64,000 nt of DNA, taken from positions 2,935,022 to 2,999,021 of the forward strand of contig NW_006917091.1 of NCBI RefSeq assembly GCF_000516985.1, written 5' to 3'. A model generated the notes under the pieces. It had not been told where the DNA came from. It searched no databases and saw only the letters and a program-made list of their open reading frames with translations. Positions 35,684 to 45,812 of the stretch are shown piece after piece. Made by a program: the position numbers and the translations under genes. This stretch comes from Pestalotiopsis fici W106-1 (Eukaryota; Ascomycota; Sordariomycetes; Amphisphaeriales; Sporocadaceae). Numbering within the stretch: the first letter of the stretch is position 1; every line of letters begins with the position of its first letter.

Positions 35684-36228
35684 AGGTATAATTTAGATAG
35701 AGCATTAAGATACCCTCGATAATGGAAGCACATGAAGCGTTGACTCACTCCACGACGTGCCTGGACTTTTGTACATACAATGCAGTCGTGATGGAGCACT
35801 GCCATTATTTACTGACTAGAGCGTATTACTATTTCAATCAGAGGCCCATATATTTGTTTCAGCATGAACTGAGCGAGAGTACTGATACTCGTGATTTCTC
35901 TGCAGCTTGTGTGAACAAGATAAAAGTATATGGAACAACCGTCTGGTTTAATGTATACATGAAATTCACAAATCGGTGAATAGACAAATGGAGCAAAGCC
36001 AGAGACCAATAATAACATTGGCGATGAGTATGGAGGCATTTCATACCTCGGCATGCGGAGGGGCAGCTGGTCGCAGCTGCGCCGGCTCGGAAGAGCACGT
36101 CCCGAGAAATGCCGAATGCAAACATCATTGATTTTGAGAATTCTTGGATTTGTAGCATCGCAACATGACAATGTGTTAGCCAACTGACATGAGATTGATT
36201 GAAAAGAATTCAGTCTACTATCCTGAAA
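35684..36228. other. PXR1 3' flank and SDHAF1 upstream region
   Basis: About 545 bp. A 168-codon minus-strand open frame covers much of this stretch but is antisense to a real gene at its far end and shows no domain. No gene called. Confidence 0.55.
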
Positions 36229-36560
36229 ATGAGGTTGTCGGGGCTGCAAAAGGAGGTCTTGGGCCTCTACAGGCAATGCCTTCGTGAAAGTCGCAAAAAG
36301 CCAGAGGTAATCCATTCATGTGAAGAGAATGGGACCGACACTGACAGCCTTTAGCAAACACGGCCGCACTTTCAGTCCTTTGCGAGGTAATTGATTTTCC
36401 CATGATAATCAAGCAATTAATGACTCACGTTGATAGATCCGAGTTTAATAAGAATATTCAAGTTGACAAGAGGGATTTCGCCGCCATAGAGTTTCTCCTG
36501 CGAAAGGGAAAACGTCAACTCGAGCTATACTCTGCGCCTGGCATAAAAGATATCCGGTAA
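36229..36560 (+). CDS. LYR-motif Complex II assembly factor (SDHAF1/Sdh6-like)
   Basis: Mitochondrial matrix factor that protects and delivers the Fe-S subunit of succinate dehydrogenase. Three small exons (36229-36306, 36355-36386, 36437-36560) give 77 aa. Residues 1-26 contain the LYR signature, SGLQKEVLGLYRQCLRESRK. The second exon adds a TRPHFQSFAR segment and the third the conserved end FAAIEFLLRKGKRQLELY. Each exon is too short to stand out as an open frame, so this gene is easily missed. Introns are about 48-50 nt with GTAATC and GTAATT donors. Family length is 75-120 aa, in agreement. Confidence 0.88.
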
Positions 36561-37334
36561 TGCGGCAGTTGACACGCGACGTGGCCACGAAATCATCAGA
36601 AATGACCGATCAGAAGAGATCATGGCAGACAGTTCAGTCGGCATGACATCAACGACTGTCAGAAGGAAATCACGTCTTTTGCGCCTAATGGAAGGCTCGA
36701 CAAGGCGGCAGTCCGAGCTAGCCCCTTCACCTCGTTCAGGGCTCGGCTTTGCAAGATGAGGGCAATGTTCAGGATCCTCTTGATTCATCATCGGCCGCTA
36801 CAAATACATTTTTCAAGCATCTATCAACTGCCTTTTTGGACCTTTGTTTTCTTGGAATAGACGAGATGCCTCAACTTAAATTACCCTAGAAAGGAAAATC
36901 GCATCGTCAACCAAAGATCAACCTTTTACCTCTTGACCGACCCGATTTGACTCGCCCCCAGAGGGTTGCCCGAGATGCCCCCCGTGTTCCGCCTTCTTCA
37001 TCTCGCAGCAGTATAGGATTACGACAAAAGAGAATCAGTCAGTCGAATCGTGGTGTCCGGGTCAGTCGACGTCTTCCTTCTCAATATGGTAGACCAGTCT
37101 CTCGGAAGCGGGACAGTTCTCTTATGCAAGTGCCCGAGGAAGAAAGACGAGAATATCGAGACAAACATGATGATCACAACGAAAGACTTGATGGGTATGC
37201 CTATGCTGATGCGGTGGATGGTCCCGCGATTCCTGGGAATACTGAACCGGCGTCTCCTTTGAGGCACCCCGAGAAGCGACAAGTTGCCGACGACCGCGAC
37301 TATAACCGTCCACGATCCGATCCAAGGAAACGAT
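36561..37334. other. Upstream of the His-patch protein; possible unassigned 5' exon
   Basis: Frame 36890-37354 is open and encodes a basic Arg/Ser-rich then Asp/Arg-rich sequence, but has no ATG before 37124. It could be a 5' exon joined to the downstream gene. One workable junction is a GTATGC donor near 37196 with an AG acceptor at 37275-37276, which would put an ATG at 37124 in frame. Evidence is insufficient to call it. Confidence 0.4.
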
Positions 37335-39356
37335 ATGGGCTTGTCAGATCCTAATGTGTGGGCTGCCATACAGAGAACCTTGGCTCAGCAAAATCGCCTG
37401 TCATTGATTGCGCCAAACGAAGCGTCACCTAAGAAAGCTGGCGTGATTCGTCGTCCAGAAGTGCCTTCTCGTACAAGCAGTCAACGTCGCGCACTCGACC
37501 ACTTTGCCAGAGAGCTGGAGAAATACGCCGATGCTGCTGACGCTACTGGAAAGCTGCCGGTCACTACTCCTACTGAATCAGACATGAAATACTCCCTACA
37601 TACCGTCAAGCCACTATTTCCCTACAAGAAAGAATTCGAGGCTGCTGGACTTGCTATGACCGCAGATCAGCAGAGAAACAAGTCGCCAGAACAGATATAC
37701 GAGCAATCACACGGTAAGTGTGCCGCCTCAAACTGCCGCGGCCAAGAACCTCATGAAGGAATAGATGGCATCTATGATTACTCTTCAGATTCTGCAACAC
37801 CGAGCTCTCAATGGGTAGTCGAGTTTCCGCAACCAAATCCAATTTCTACAAAAGACGAAACTCTTCCTGCTCGAAAGGAAGCACGACAAACAGTTGGCAA
37901 GGACTCTCCCATACGCGGTAGAAAGATGCTTCCATGGTTGAGAAGGAAACATGGCACGATGGAGCCTGATACGACGCCAAGGGGACGTGTCGGTACCATG
38001 ATCGAAACAAGGCGAGGTGAATGGAGGCTCACTGGGAAAGAGAATGAACAGCCAAAAAAGGCACCGCCAGTTACTACTGGAATTCGTCCACGGCAAGAAG
38101 CCCAGAAATCAAGACAGTTGAAATCTGTCGATCCTGTGGCCCCGCAGACTCCAGCCAAATCCCGGCCTCACGTTGTACGATCGCACATGGCCGAATTCAT
38201 AAATGGCTCTTCGAACCCGCCTACTCGAGCAGAAGAAAAGAAGACGGATCGCAAGAATCAGTTTCGTCCAGAAAAGGAGCTTGCACGAGGTTCACTTCCT
38301 CGTGTGCGATCTAGCAGGCATGATCAAGATCTAGACTCGAGACCTCACCACCACCCATTCTTTCAACGTCATCACCATTCTCCCCATCACCGTATCCATC
38401 ATGTACATGGGGCTCCCGTTACGTGGGTGGAAGAAGAGCCCAAAAAGTCCCCCAAGCGACGACTGGATGAGTCACAAGGAATCAGAAAACCCAAACCGAG
38501 ACCCAAGCCGGTTTCTCCGGCACCAGAGCTTCCATATACTTGGAAATACGCAGTGAGCAATGCATCATCACTGGAACGTGCACTCAATATGGCACAGGAA
38601 CGAGTGAGCCGGATAGAATCTCAGGCTTTACGACCAAGCAATCCAGTAGTTCCGAAAGCTAAAAGTCACAAGCATCACCCCTTGCTCGCCCAAGATTCAT
38701 GTCGAAACTACATTGGCTCTGGACAGCCATTGAAACCTGTCGAGGCTGTAGTAACTACGGAAGAGGTCAAAACTGGGACGGCCTTTGGACAGAACACGTC
38801 TCATTTACAGCGGCAGTATCCTTTGGCTCGAACAGAGAACCGAATGGCGAAACAGGAAAAAGACAATGTCGCCGTGCCTCTACCGACTCAGCAGACCGAG
38901 TACGACGTCAACGATCAGAGGGATACCAAGCGGTTCGAATATCCACCATTACAGCACGGAACAAAGCCGGAAAACCAGTCAATCGCGGCTAAAGGAAAAG
39001 AGAAGATGCATATTCAAGAGATTGGCGAAATGGAAGAAGCGGAACCATTACCTTCCAGCAATTCTCCTGATGATCTAGATGCGGTTCTCGATTACTTGGA
39101 TGTGTTTTTCGACACTGATGATGCAGCAATTGATGATCTAGTTGTGTTGCAAGGACTTCAGGTTGCTGTCAAGGCTGCAGCAGACGATTTGTATGATGGT
39201 CTCTTGCGTCAAAGGACTGGGTTGAGGATTCGACGTTTTCTGGCCGACTTGAAGGCGATTGATGCATTTGATCCCCAACTAGCAGTCAACCAACCCATGC
39301 CAAAACCATCAGCTTCAAAGAGGCTGAAAAGGGGACAGCCTGTGCCAAAGACTTGA
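37335..39356 (+). CDS. Large disordered protein with His-rich patch, function unknown
   Basis: 673 aa from the ATG at 37335; the frame is open further upstream to 37263 without an ATG, so a spliced 5' exon is possible. The N-terminal ~100 residues (LSDPNVWAAIQRTLAQQNR and DHFARELEKYADAADATGK) look conserved and helical. The middle is basic, Pro/Ser-rich and disordered, with a striking His cluster at about residues 337-355. The C-terminal ~110 residues form a second ordered segment with acidic and hydrophobic helices (LDAVLDYLDVFFDTDD). A GTAAGT...TAG segment at 37715-37765 is a 51-nt, frame-preserving possible intron; removing it deletes 17 residues. No enzyme motif, signal peptide or membrane segment. 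I do not recognise the family. Confidence 0.7.
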   Translation: MGLSDPNVWAAIQRTLAQQNRLSLIAPNEASPKKAGVIRRPEVPSRTSSQRRALDHFARELEKYADAADATGKLPVTTPTESDMKYSLHTVKPLFPYKKEFEAAGLAMTADQQRNKSPEQIYEQSHGKCAASNCRGQEPHEGIDGIYDYSSDSATPSSQWVVEFPQPNPISTKDETLPARKEARQTVGKDSPIRGRKMLPWLRRKHGTMEPDTTPRGRVGTMIETRRGEWRLTGKENEQPKKAPPVTTGIRPRQEAQKSRQLKSVDPVAPQTPAKSRPHVVRSHMAEFINGSSNPPTRAEEKKTDRKNQFRPEKELARGSLPRVRSSRHDQDLDSRPHHHPFFQRHHHSPHHRIHHVHGAPVTWVEEEPKKSPKRRLDESQGIRKPKPRPKPVSPAPELPYTWKYAVSNASSLERALNMAQERVSRIESQALRPSNPVVPKAKSHKHHPLLAQDSCRNYIGSGQPLKPVEAVVTTEEVKTGTAFGQNTSHLQRQYPLARTENRMAKQEKDNVAVPLPTQQTEYDVNDQRDTKRFEYPPLQHGTKPENQSIAAKGKEKMHIQEIGEMEEAEPLPSSNSPDDLDAVLDYLDVFFDTDDAAIDDLVVLQGLQVAVKAAADDLYDGLLRQRTGLRIRRFLADLKAIDAFDPQLAVNQPMPKPSASKRLKRGQPVPKT

Positions 39357-39758
39357 CCGTGTATCCCGAGGACTCGAAGATTGTTCAAGTGAGACACGGG
39401 CATGTATAATTTCAATGTTGACTAGATCATGAATTAGATTGTTGTTGAATAAAATGCTGGGCAGTTTTCAATCTTGAATTTTCCAAGACGAATGAGGAAT
39501 GACAAGGCCACATTCCTGCCACTTGAGTCCGAGTCACTTGGACATGTGTCACACATAAGCACTAATAAAGCCACCAAGGTGTGCACATATCATTCTAGGC
39601 TAGTCTGCTTACGAATCGACCCTACGTGCGACGAATGCCTAGAACCAGTCATGCCACATTGATTGACCTTTTCATAGGTTTCGATAACAATAAAAGGCCG
39701 AGATTGTTACGTGATCAACGCCGCTCCAGTTGACCACGATACCAAAGAATCACCAATC
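39357..39758. other. Intergenic upstream of the Zn2Cys6 gene
   Basis: About 400 bp: 3' flank of the preceding gene and promoter of the next. No coding exon or clear element. Confidence 0.55.
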
Positions 39759-41104
39759 ATGTCGCCACCGGAGCAAAACGGAGGGGCACCGAAGCATCGG
39801 GCCTGCGATGAATGCCGTAAGTCTCGGTGGGTCAAGATACCCGGGATCTCGCTCCGGACTGACGACGGACTCGTCTCGTAGGCACCCGGAAACTGGCATG
39901 CACCAAAGAGGCAGACGGCTGCGGTCGTTGCAAAAGAGAGGGGATAACATGTCATTATTCCCCCCAGAAACAAATGGGCCGTCCACGTAAACGACCGAGA
40001 GATGAAGCCGGCGAGACGACCACTACAGCCGAGTCGGCCCCCAAGACAGCCATGCGGGAGCTGCCCCCCGATACACAAGATCCTGGAATTGCATTTATAA
40101 ACTTTCTTACCGGAGGAGATGTCGATTTCGATGCAATCTTTTCAGGGGACGCGGCGAATCAACCTCAGGACAAGGAGCCCTGGACGTTTGGCTATACTGG
40201 CAACGACTTTGGAACGTTGAACTTTGATGCGACCTCTGAGCATGCCCCTTCCTTCTCCCCTTCGAATATCGACCCTGCCTTGTTCACTGCCGGCTCGACA
40301 CCAGATGCAAGCGTGCCAGGGCTGTCGTCTGCCCAATCGAGCTCTCCCGCCGCCAGTGATGGCCAGAGCGCCTCTCTCGGACCGACCAACTGTGCTTGTA
40401 TAGCAAGTCTATATCTGTCGCTCGACTCGATGCAAAAGTTGCCAAAAGACGTGACCGAGGCTGTCAGACAAGCCCGTTTGGCGGCCAAGACGGCATATCA
40501 GGTAGTCAATTGCCCTTGCTGTTCCGTCCGAACCCTACAAACTTCCGCCATGGAGCCAGAAAAGAGCACGCCAATGATTCACACCTTTCAGCTCCAGATG
40601 TTGTTGGCAACGCTCATTCCCAGCATTGTGCATGCCTATGAGCGCATCATTCACATGGTGGATCAAGAGACGGCCAAGGCTCAGGCGGAGCGGCGCCAAA
40701 TCGTCTTTACGCTCGACAACTATGGTGGCGTCTGGGGCGGCCTAAACGACGGCTGCTGTGATTCCACCCAGGCCCTCAACCGGACCATGGAGCCCGTCAT
40801 GTGGCGACTCACCGTGAGAGCCCTCATGCGTGTCGATGTCTATGGCATCAGCGCTTGTGAAGATAGGGGGCCTGGCAGTTCCTCGGGCGATCCTTTCCAT
40901 CTCGGTCTCAAGGATATTGTAAATCAGATGGAGAATCTCTCGAGGGCGCGACACGCCATCATTGATCCCCTGGTTGAATCGGGCCAGTGGGACCAATGTG
41001 CCAATGCATCTGTGCTCAAATTTCACAAGAATGGTGAAACCCCGACATGTCAAAAGATTATTCAAATGGCCAGAATGTCCATTGACAATCTAGTCATTGC
41101 TTGA
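39759..41104 (+). CDS. Zn2Cys6 fungal transcription factor
   Basis: Two exons (39759-39816 and 39882-41104) give 426 aa. Splicing completes a perfect binuclear cluster, C16-x2-C19-x6-C26-x6-C33-x2-C36-x6-C43, starting ACDECRTRKLAC. The cluster is split by the intron after C19, a common position. A basic linker (GRPRKRPRD) follows, then a Ser/Asp-rich region. From about residue 185 there is a helical C-terminal domain with several Cys (CACIASLYLSLDSMQK, NCPCCS), which resembles the regulatory domain of AflR-type factors more than the classic fungal-specific domain. The target is unknown. No biosynthetic cluster lies beside it in this window. Its stop is 59 bp from the stop of the convergent HeLo-pseudokinase gene. 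Confidence 0.87.
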
Positions 41105-41163
41105 AGCGTCATACAAGAGGGTATCGTGATTACAACTATCCAGAAACAGGCGGGTCAATGCTT

Positions 41164-42956
41164 TTATACGTTGATTTTTTCCAACGTTGCTACGACTTCT
41201 TCCATGAGTTGGGCGGCATCCTCGCTCGATATATCGTCCTTGGCCGTCAGACACTTTTCGACAAGGTCGCGGTACAGCCGTCCAACCTTGGCTCCCAGGC
41301 GCGGCAAAAGCTGTGGCAAGATGATCTTGTCCCGCCAGCGCTCGGCCGAGTAGTGCGGTCGATAGTACGTCTGCAGGACCTTCCAGTCTCCAATCTCTAG
41401 CAGAACCAGTCCCAGACTATAGAGGTCATAGCTCTTGCAGTATGGTCTGCGCGACGGTCCACTGAGTGATTTTGGATGCCGATGCAAGTCGAGAATCGAA
41501 GGGTTCTTGGGGGCTACAGACATTTCCGTGTCCAGCTCGGGCCGCGAAGCGTCAAAGCCTACGAGGTACGGATTCGAAATGTCTGGTACCAAGGCTGCTG
41601 ACGCGGTTGCTCTCGTAGCCGAGGCCGAAAAGGGAGAGGGAAAGAAGAGGATGTTATTGGAGCACAGTGACTTGTGCAGCCAATCGAGGGAATGCAGAGA
41701 CAAGAGCGCCACCGAAAGTGTGTGCGCCAGTCGGATTCTGTCATTGAGATCGGGTGTTTTGAACTCGTTGGTAGATATGAGCTTGTGCAGCGTCGAGTAC
41801 GATGGCTCCGGAGCCCGATAGACGAGTCCGTACCGGCTCATGGCGGTATCGTCCGTGTAGCCCAGACAGTCTATCGTGTGCAGATCCGGATGCCGGTCTA
41901 CAGCCAGGTGCATTATCCGAGCAAGGTCGTCGAGCCGGCGCATGTGGACGACACGTCCATCAAGGTCCTCCTTGTCATAGTCGACCCATTCGATGATGAC
42001 GTTGCCCTTGGGGTCGTGAAAGGCTTCGCTCCTTTTGGTATCAGTGTCTGATAATTTCAGCGCATGCCTTTGTACCTTGAGCGCATAGGTAGGCCGGAAT
42101 TTCTGCTGGGGCGTGCTGTCGAGGTTGACGCGCAGTTTCTTGAGGCTGGCGGATGCGTTCAACTTGGGATATGTCTCATCCGAGGCCTTTTCCAGCACGC
42201 TCAGCTGTTCCACGTCCTTGGCTGCGTGAAGCATTTCAAAAACCCAAGTCCGTTGTACGCCTGGTATTCGAGAGGCGGGAAATAACTGTTCCAGGCCATC
42301 ATTGAAATCTGTACGAGTAAGCTGGTGTAGAAGATGGATGTGAATAAACTCTACTCACGTTTGAGGTCTGCTAATAATGAATCAAACTTGTCCTTGTCTG
42401 TGAATCTCAGTCTTGCCGTCTTGTAGAAGGATTGAATAATAACCAACTCACCGGCAACAACCCATCTCGCTCTGATAGTCAAGCCCTTCATTTTATCGCC
42501 GACATTTCGTACATCACTACTCGACCTCCGGGCTGACGGTTCCATCCTCTTTCCACCATCTTTCTCGTCCCCATCCACGAGCCCATACCTGCCCTTGAGC
42601 TTTTGTACATCGGTAATAGTGGCGTGGAGATTATTCAATATCTCGAGCGCCATGTTCCGCAAAAGTCCACCACTCCCTCCCGAGCCACCACCATCCACAA
42701 GCTTACCAACACCGCCTCCGCCACCCCCAATGTCCACCTGACTGAGGTGCTTTTCGAGACGACCCTCGGCGACTCCCCACTCGCGGCCCCACACGACGAG
42801 CCGCGTCTCCTCGATCCGGACCTTGCAGACGAGACGCTGGCTGTCGGCGTCAAACGAGGCCGCCCGGCTAAAGTACGAGTAGGCCTTGACGCAGCCGTCG
42901 AAAACTTGGCCCAGCACGCCGACGACGGCCAGGGCCGTGCCTACGGCTTCTGCCAT
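41164..42956 (-). CDS. HeLo-domain protein with C-terminal pseudokinase
   Basis: Two exons (42956-42359 and 42308-41164) give 580 aa; the junction restores LKHFNDGLEQLFP, a HeLo-family stretch. Residues 1-215 form the HeLo (prion-inhibition and propagation) domain: a hydrophobic first helix (VGTALAVVGVLGQVFDGCV), RLVVWGREWGV and a Gly-rich loop. Residues about 300-575 are kinase-like: LAHTLSVALLSLHSLDWLH, then HKS near 411 in place of HRD with Asn 418 kept, GFD near 451 in place of DFG, and a helix-F segment (YDLYSLGLVLLEIGDW). The missing catalytic Asp and altered metal loop argue for a pseudokinase. HeLo domains are membrane-active cell-death effectors, and HeLo plus pseudokinase parallels animal and plant MLKL. 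The death role here is inference. Confidence 0.86.
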
Positions 42957-43407
42957 TGGGGTTGGTGTTCCTAGCTTTTAATGTATTCCGAGTTGGTTAT
43001 TCCGCGGCTTGAATATTACTTCGTAGGATTAGAGAATGTGAATTTTGCTTTGATTTTGAGAGCATGGAAACTCTGGACAGTTATCGTGAGACAAGGGGTT
43101 AGATTGGATGTCTGCGCGGATATACTCGTGTTACAAGGGATCTTGTTTCCGCAGCTGCTGTCAGCTGCAGTCTTACGGTTCAAGGTCTGTGTAAGTCTCT
43201 AGATTCACAGCTAGATTTCAGGCCATTGCTAGAATCAATGGATTTGAAGCTTTTGATTATTACATTGTGACTAAACCAAAATTATGAGCCATTACGATAG
43301 TCGAAATGGCCAAGCCTGCTTGAGTCTTTCTGTTTTATTGCTTCAAATATTGACCCATCTTTTCGTTGTCGTCTTTGCTAAATCGTACATGTTACATCTC
43401 GTCATCT
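42957..43407. other. Intergenic between two minus-strand genes
   Basis: About 450 bp: promoter of the HeLo-pseudokinase gene and 3' flank of the DUF7730-like gene. Nothing further seen. Confidence 0.55.
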
Positions 43408-44124
43408 TCATCCAAAGAGAAGAAACATGGCCAAATTCCTCCCCGTCATGAACCGGTAATCATTCATGGCCGCCGACTCGCTTATGACATTGACATCCAC
43501 CCGCACGCGGCCGTCGTCTGCCAACCGCCGGAGCCCCGCGACCGTCTTTTCCTCGGCATGGTACCGGCCCGACGAGCTAAAGATGCACGCCCGGATCCGC
43601 CGAACCCGGGGCAGCGCGGCCAAGGCGTCGCAGCAAGTGTTCCAGCGCTCGGCTTTCCAGGCCGGGACTATGCCGCCTGCTCCCGGGCCCTCGGCGTGCC
43701 AGGAGCATTCGAGCTCGCGGACTTGGCGGCGTGCGTGGGTTGGGCTCGGCCATGTGAGGTAGGCTGACAGGGTGTCTAGATCTGTAAACACGAGACTGCG
43801 CGGCTGTATCGAGTTTGCCGCCTCGAGGTATGCGCGGCGACAGACTAAAAGTAGAGATAGTCCCGGGGCTAAACATGATGACGATGGCTTTGACGAGGTG
43901 TGTTGTGGTAATGTTGAAAAACTCTTATCATTCTCTTGCTGTTGAAGTCGTCGTTTCAAATAGGCCCGCCGATTGACTATATCCCACGACTTTTCGACAT
44001 GTTGTGGCGCTGAGCTTAAATGTTCGTAGATCTCTAACCGAATTTCTATTGGCAGTCTGGTGAAGAATGTTGATTGATGCTGTAAATCGTGTTTGCCAAT
44101 CTGGGCCGCCATATAATTGTCCAT
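43408..44124 (-). CDS. DUF7730/F-box-like fungal protein
   Basis: Single exon of 238 aa. The N-terminal FTRLPIEIRLEIYEHLSS is the LPxEIRxxIYxxL signature shared by F-box-like and DUF7730 proteins of filamentous fungi. A segment LLLVCRRAYLEAANSI follows at about residues 92-107 and corresponds to the next conserved helix. The central part carries PTHARRQVRELECSWH and a Cys/Trp motif, as these proteins often do. F-box proteins couple substrates to SCF ligases, but DUF7730 members have not been shown to do so, and the substrate is unknown. No signal peptide. A 3' intron cannot be excluded, but the frame ends cleanly at the stop. Confidence 0.72.
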   Translation of the reverse strand: MDNYMAAQIGKHDLQHQSTFFTRLPIEIRLEIYEHLSSAPQHVEKSWDIVNRRAYLKRRLQQQENDKSFSTLPQHTSSKPSSSCLAPGLSLLLVCRRAYLEAANSIQPRSLVFTDLDTLSAYLTWPSPTHARRQVRELECSWHAEGPGAGGIVPAWKAERWNTCCDALAALPRVRRIRACIFSSSGRYHAEEKTVAGLRRLADDGRVRVDVNVISESAAMNDYRFMTGRNLAMFLLFG

Positions 44125-45812
44125 CTTAGAATCTTTCTTGACAGTATCTCAGTCTTGAATTTCATTGATATAAAGATACAAGGGAGCCAATAATCTAGAA
44201 AAGTAGAATTCCTGAGAAACGAAATACACTCGGATCCAAGATACATTCCCAATTTGTACCTACGAGAGTGGCTGTGTGGGGTTGACGTTGTACGGGGGAA
44301 TGGATTCCTGCATGACTGTGAAACCCATGTCTCTTTTTTTTTAAACTTTCGTGTCACCCGACGGGTGTAAAAGTCCCCCTGCAAAATATGTCCTTCTGGA
44401 ACCTTGCAAGGCCGTTGTGGGTATTCGATTCGTGTGTGCTGTTTCGTCGGCCATTGGCATGGGGCATTTTTAGTTTTTCTCTCTTTTGCGCAAACAAATC
44501 GGCACTTTTGTTCCTTGACCGGAACCAACCCCGATAAAGAAATGACGCTGCAATTTGTTGGTTCGTTTTGTAGGATCCTAGTCCTTGACAAGGTTGTTGG
44601 ATGCCGAGGTGGAACTACTTGTCGATCATGGCTTGATGGTATATAACTGCAAAGGTGCATCCCAGGTGGTATCGAATAGCCGCGGAAGATGGTAAAATTA
44701 CGTTGCCATTATACAAGCAATGACCTTGGAGTTTGTGGGTATCGATAAAAGACTCGTAGTCTTATACCGACCAGTCAAGGCTTTCGATGCATGCTTTGCT
44801 GTCAATTCATGTTTGCCTGCACAAATCTCAATGGCTTTCCAATACACCAACCAGAATGACACGTTTATATGCTTGGGAACTTTTTAAAAGGCTGTGTTGA
44901 TCTCGGCCCGAGGGTCCAACAGTTTGGCAATTGGTCAGTCAGTAAAGATTACATGGATGAGCCCTGTGTGGATGACATCTTTGAACCGTAGCCCTTGCGT
45001 CGTGACTTTGTGTACAGGAGACTTTTGGGCTCGAGTCACCCAAACTGTCGGGACGTACATGAATGAGAGGAATGATAATATCAGAGACTTTTGTTTGTAT
45101 AATGTCATTGAGCTCGTTGCACTTTGCGTTACCGATTCACTTGTATGAATGCTACCTAGATGGATTTGATAATCGAAAAGAGTCGATAGCTGAGCTAGTG
45201 ATCTCATGGTCAAGAGTTACTCACAGTCACATGTGACAGCACCATTGCAGCATAATCTTGGTTGCAAGTTGTTCGAGTCCAATTGGATAGCGACAAGTCT
45301 ATGGGTTAGTTATAGGAGGTATTTGCTTCTATATGCTGCCGGATCTCACAGAAGCTTTATGACGAATGCTTTGTGCTCTTCAATTACATCCGAGTTACAG
45401 GTCTATAGCCTAATGTTGTATACTGGTTGATAGACTACTGCGCTAAACACAATAGAGATAATAACACAACCCTGCGTAATACTCCTAAAGCCAGTCTCTC
45501 GACTTTGAGTCGAGGTTGGTCAGTGAATAACAAAGTCTATGAGACTCGCAAACAGCATGTCTCTTGATCACTCTGTAAACGACATGTCCTCGTCACAACA
45601 CCTCTGTAGTTGGCTTTTCTGTCATTTGATGAGTGAGTAACCTCCTGTCGAGTAGGTATAAGAACATGGAGTTCTCTAAACGTTCAGAGTTCATTTCTTG
45701 TTTACCAACAACCACTCACTCGGCTTTTCATGATACTCATCTGCCATCTTTCACTGCTACGACGCAATCTCCTCTTAGTTGGCTTCATCGGTATTTGAGA
45801 TTAACTTTCATC
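44125..45812. other. Long intergenic region, no gene recognised
   Basis: About 1.7 kb, with a T9 run at 44334-44342. The region 45640-45812 is the presumed promoter and leader of the following gene (TATAAG at 45657-45662). Frames here are short and without recognisable features. Confidence 0.5.

Noticed and set aside
35809..36315. 168-codon minus-strand open frame
   Set aside because: It overlaps the first exon of the SDHAF1-like gene on the other strand and has no recognisable feature.
37284..37334. N-terminal extension of the His-patch protein beginning at a TTG
   Set aside because: Nuclear fungal genes very rarely start at TTG; the first in-frame ATG (37335) was used and a spliced 5' exon noted instead.
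45270..45300. Possible tRNA B-box (GTTCGAGTCC)
   Set aside because: The flanking bases do not pair into a T-stem and no matching A-box or acceptor stem was found.
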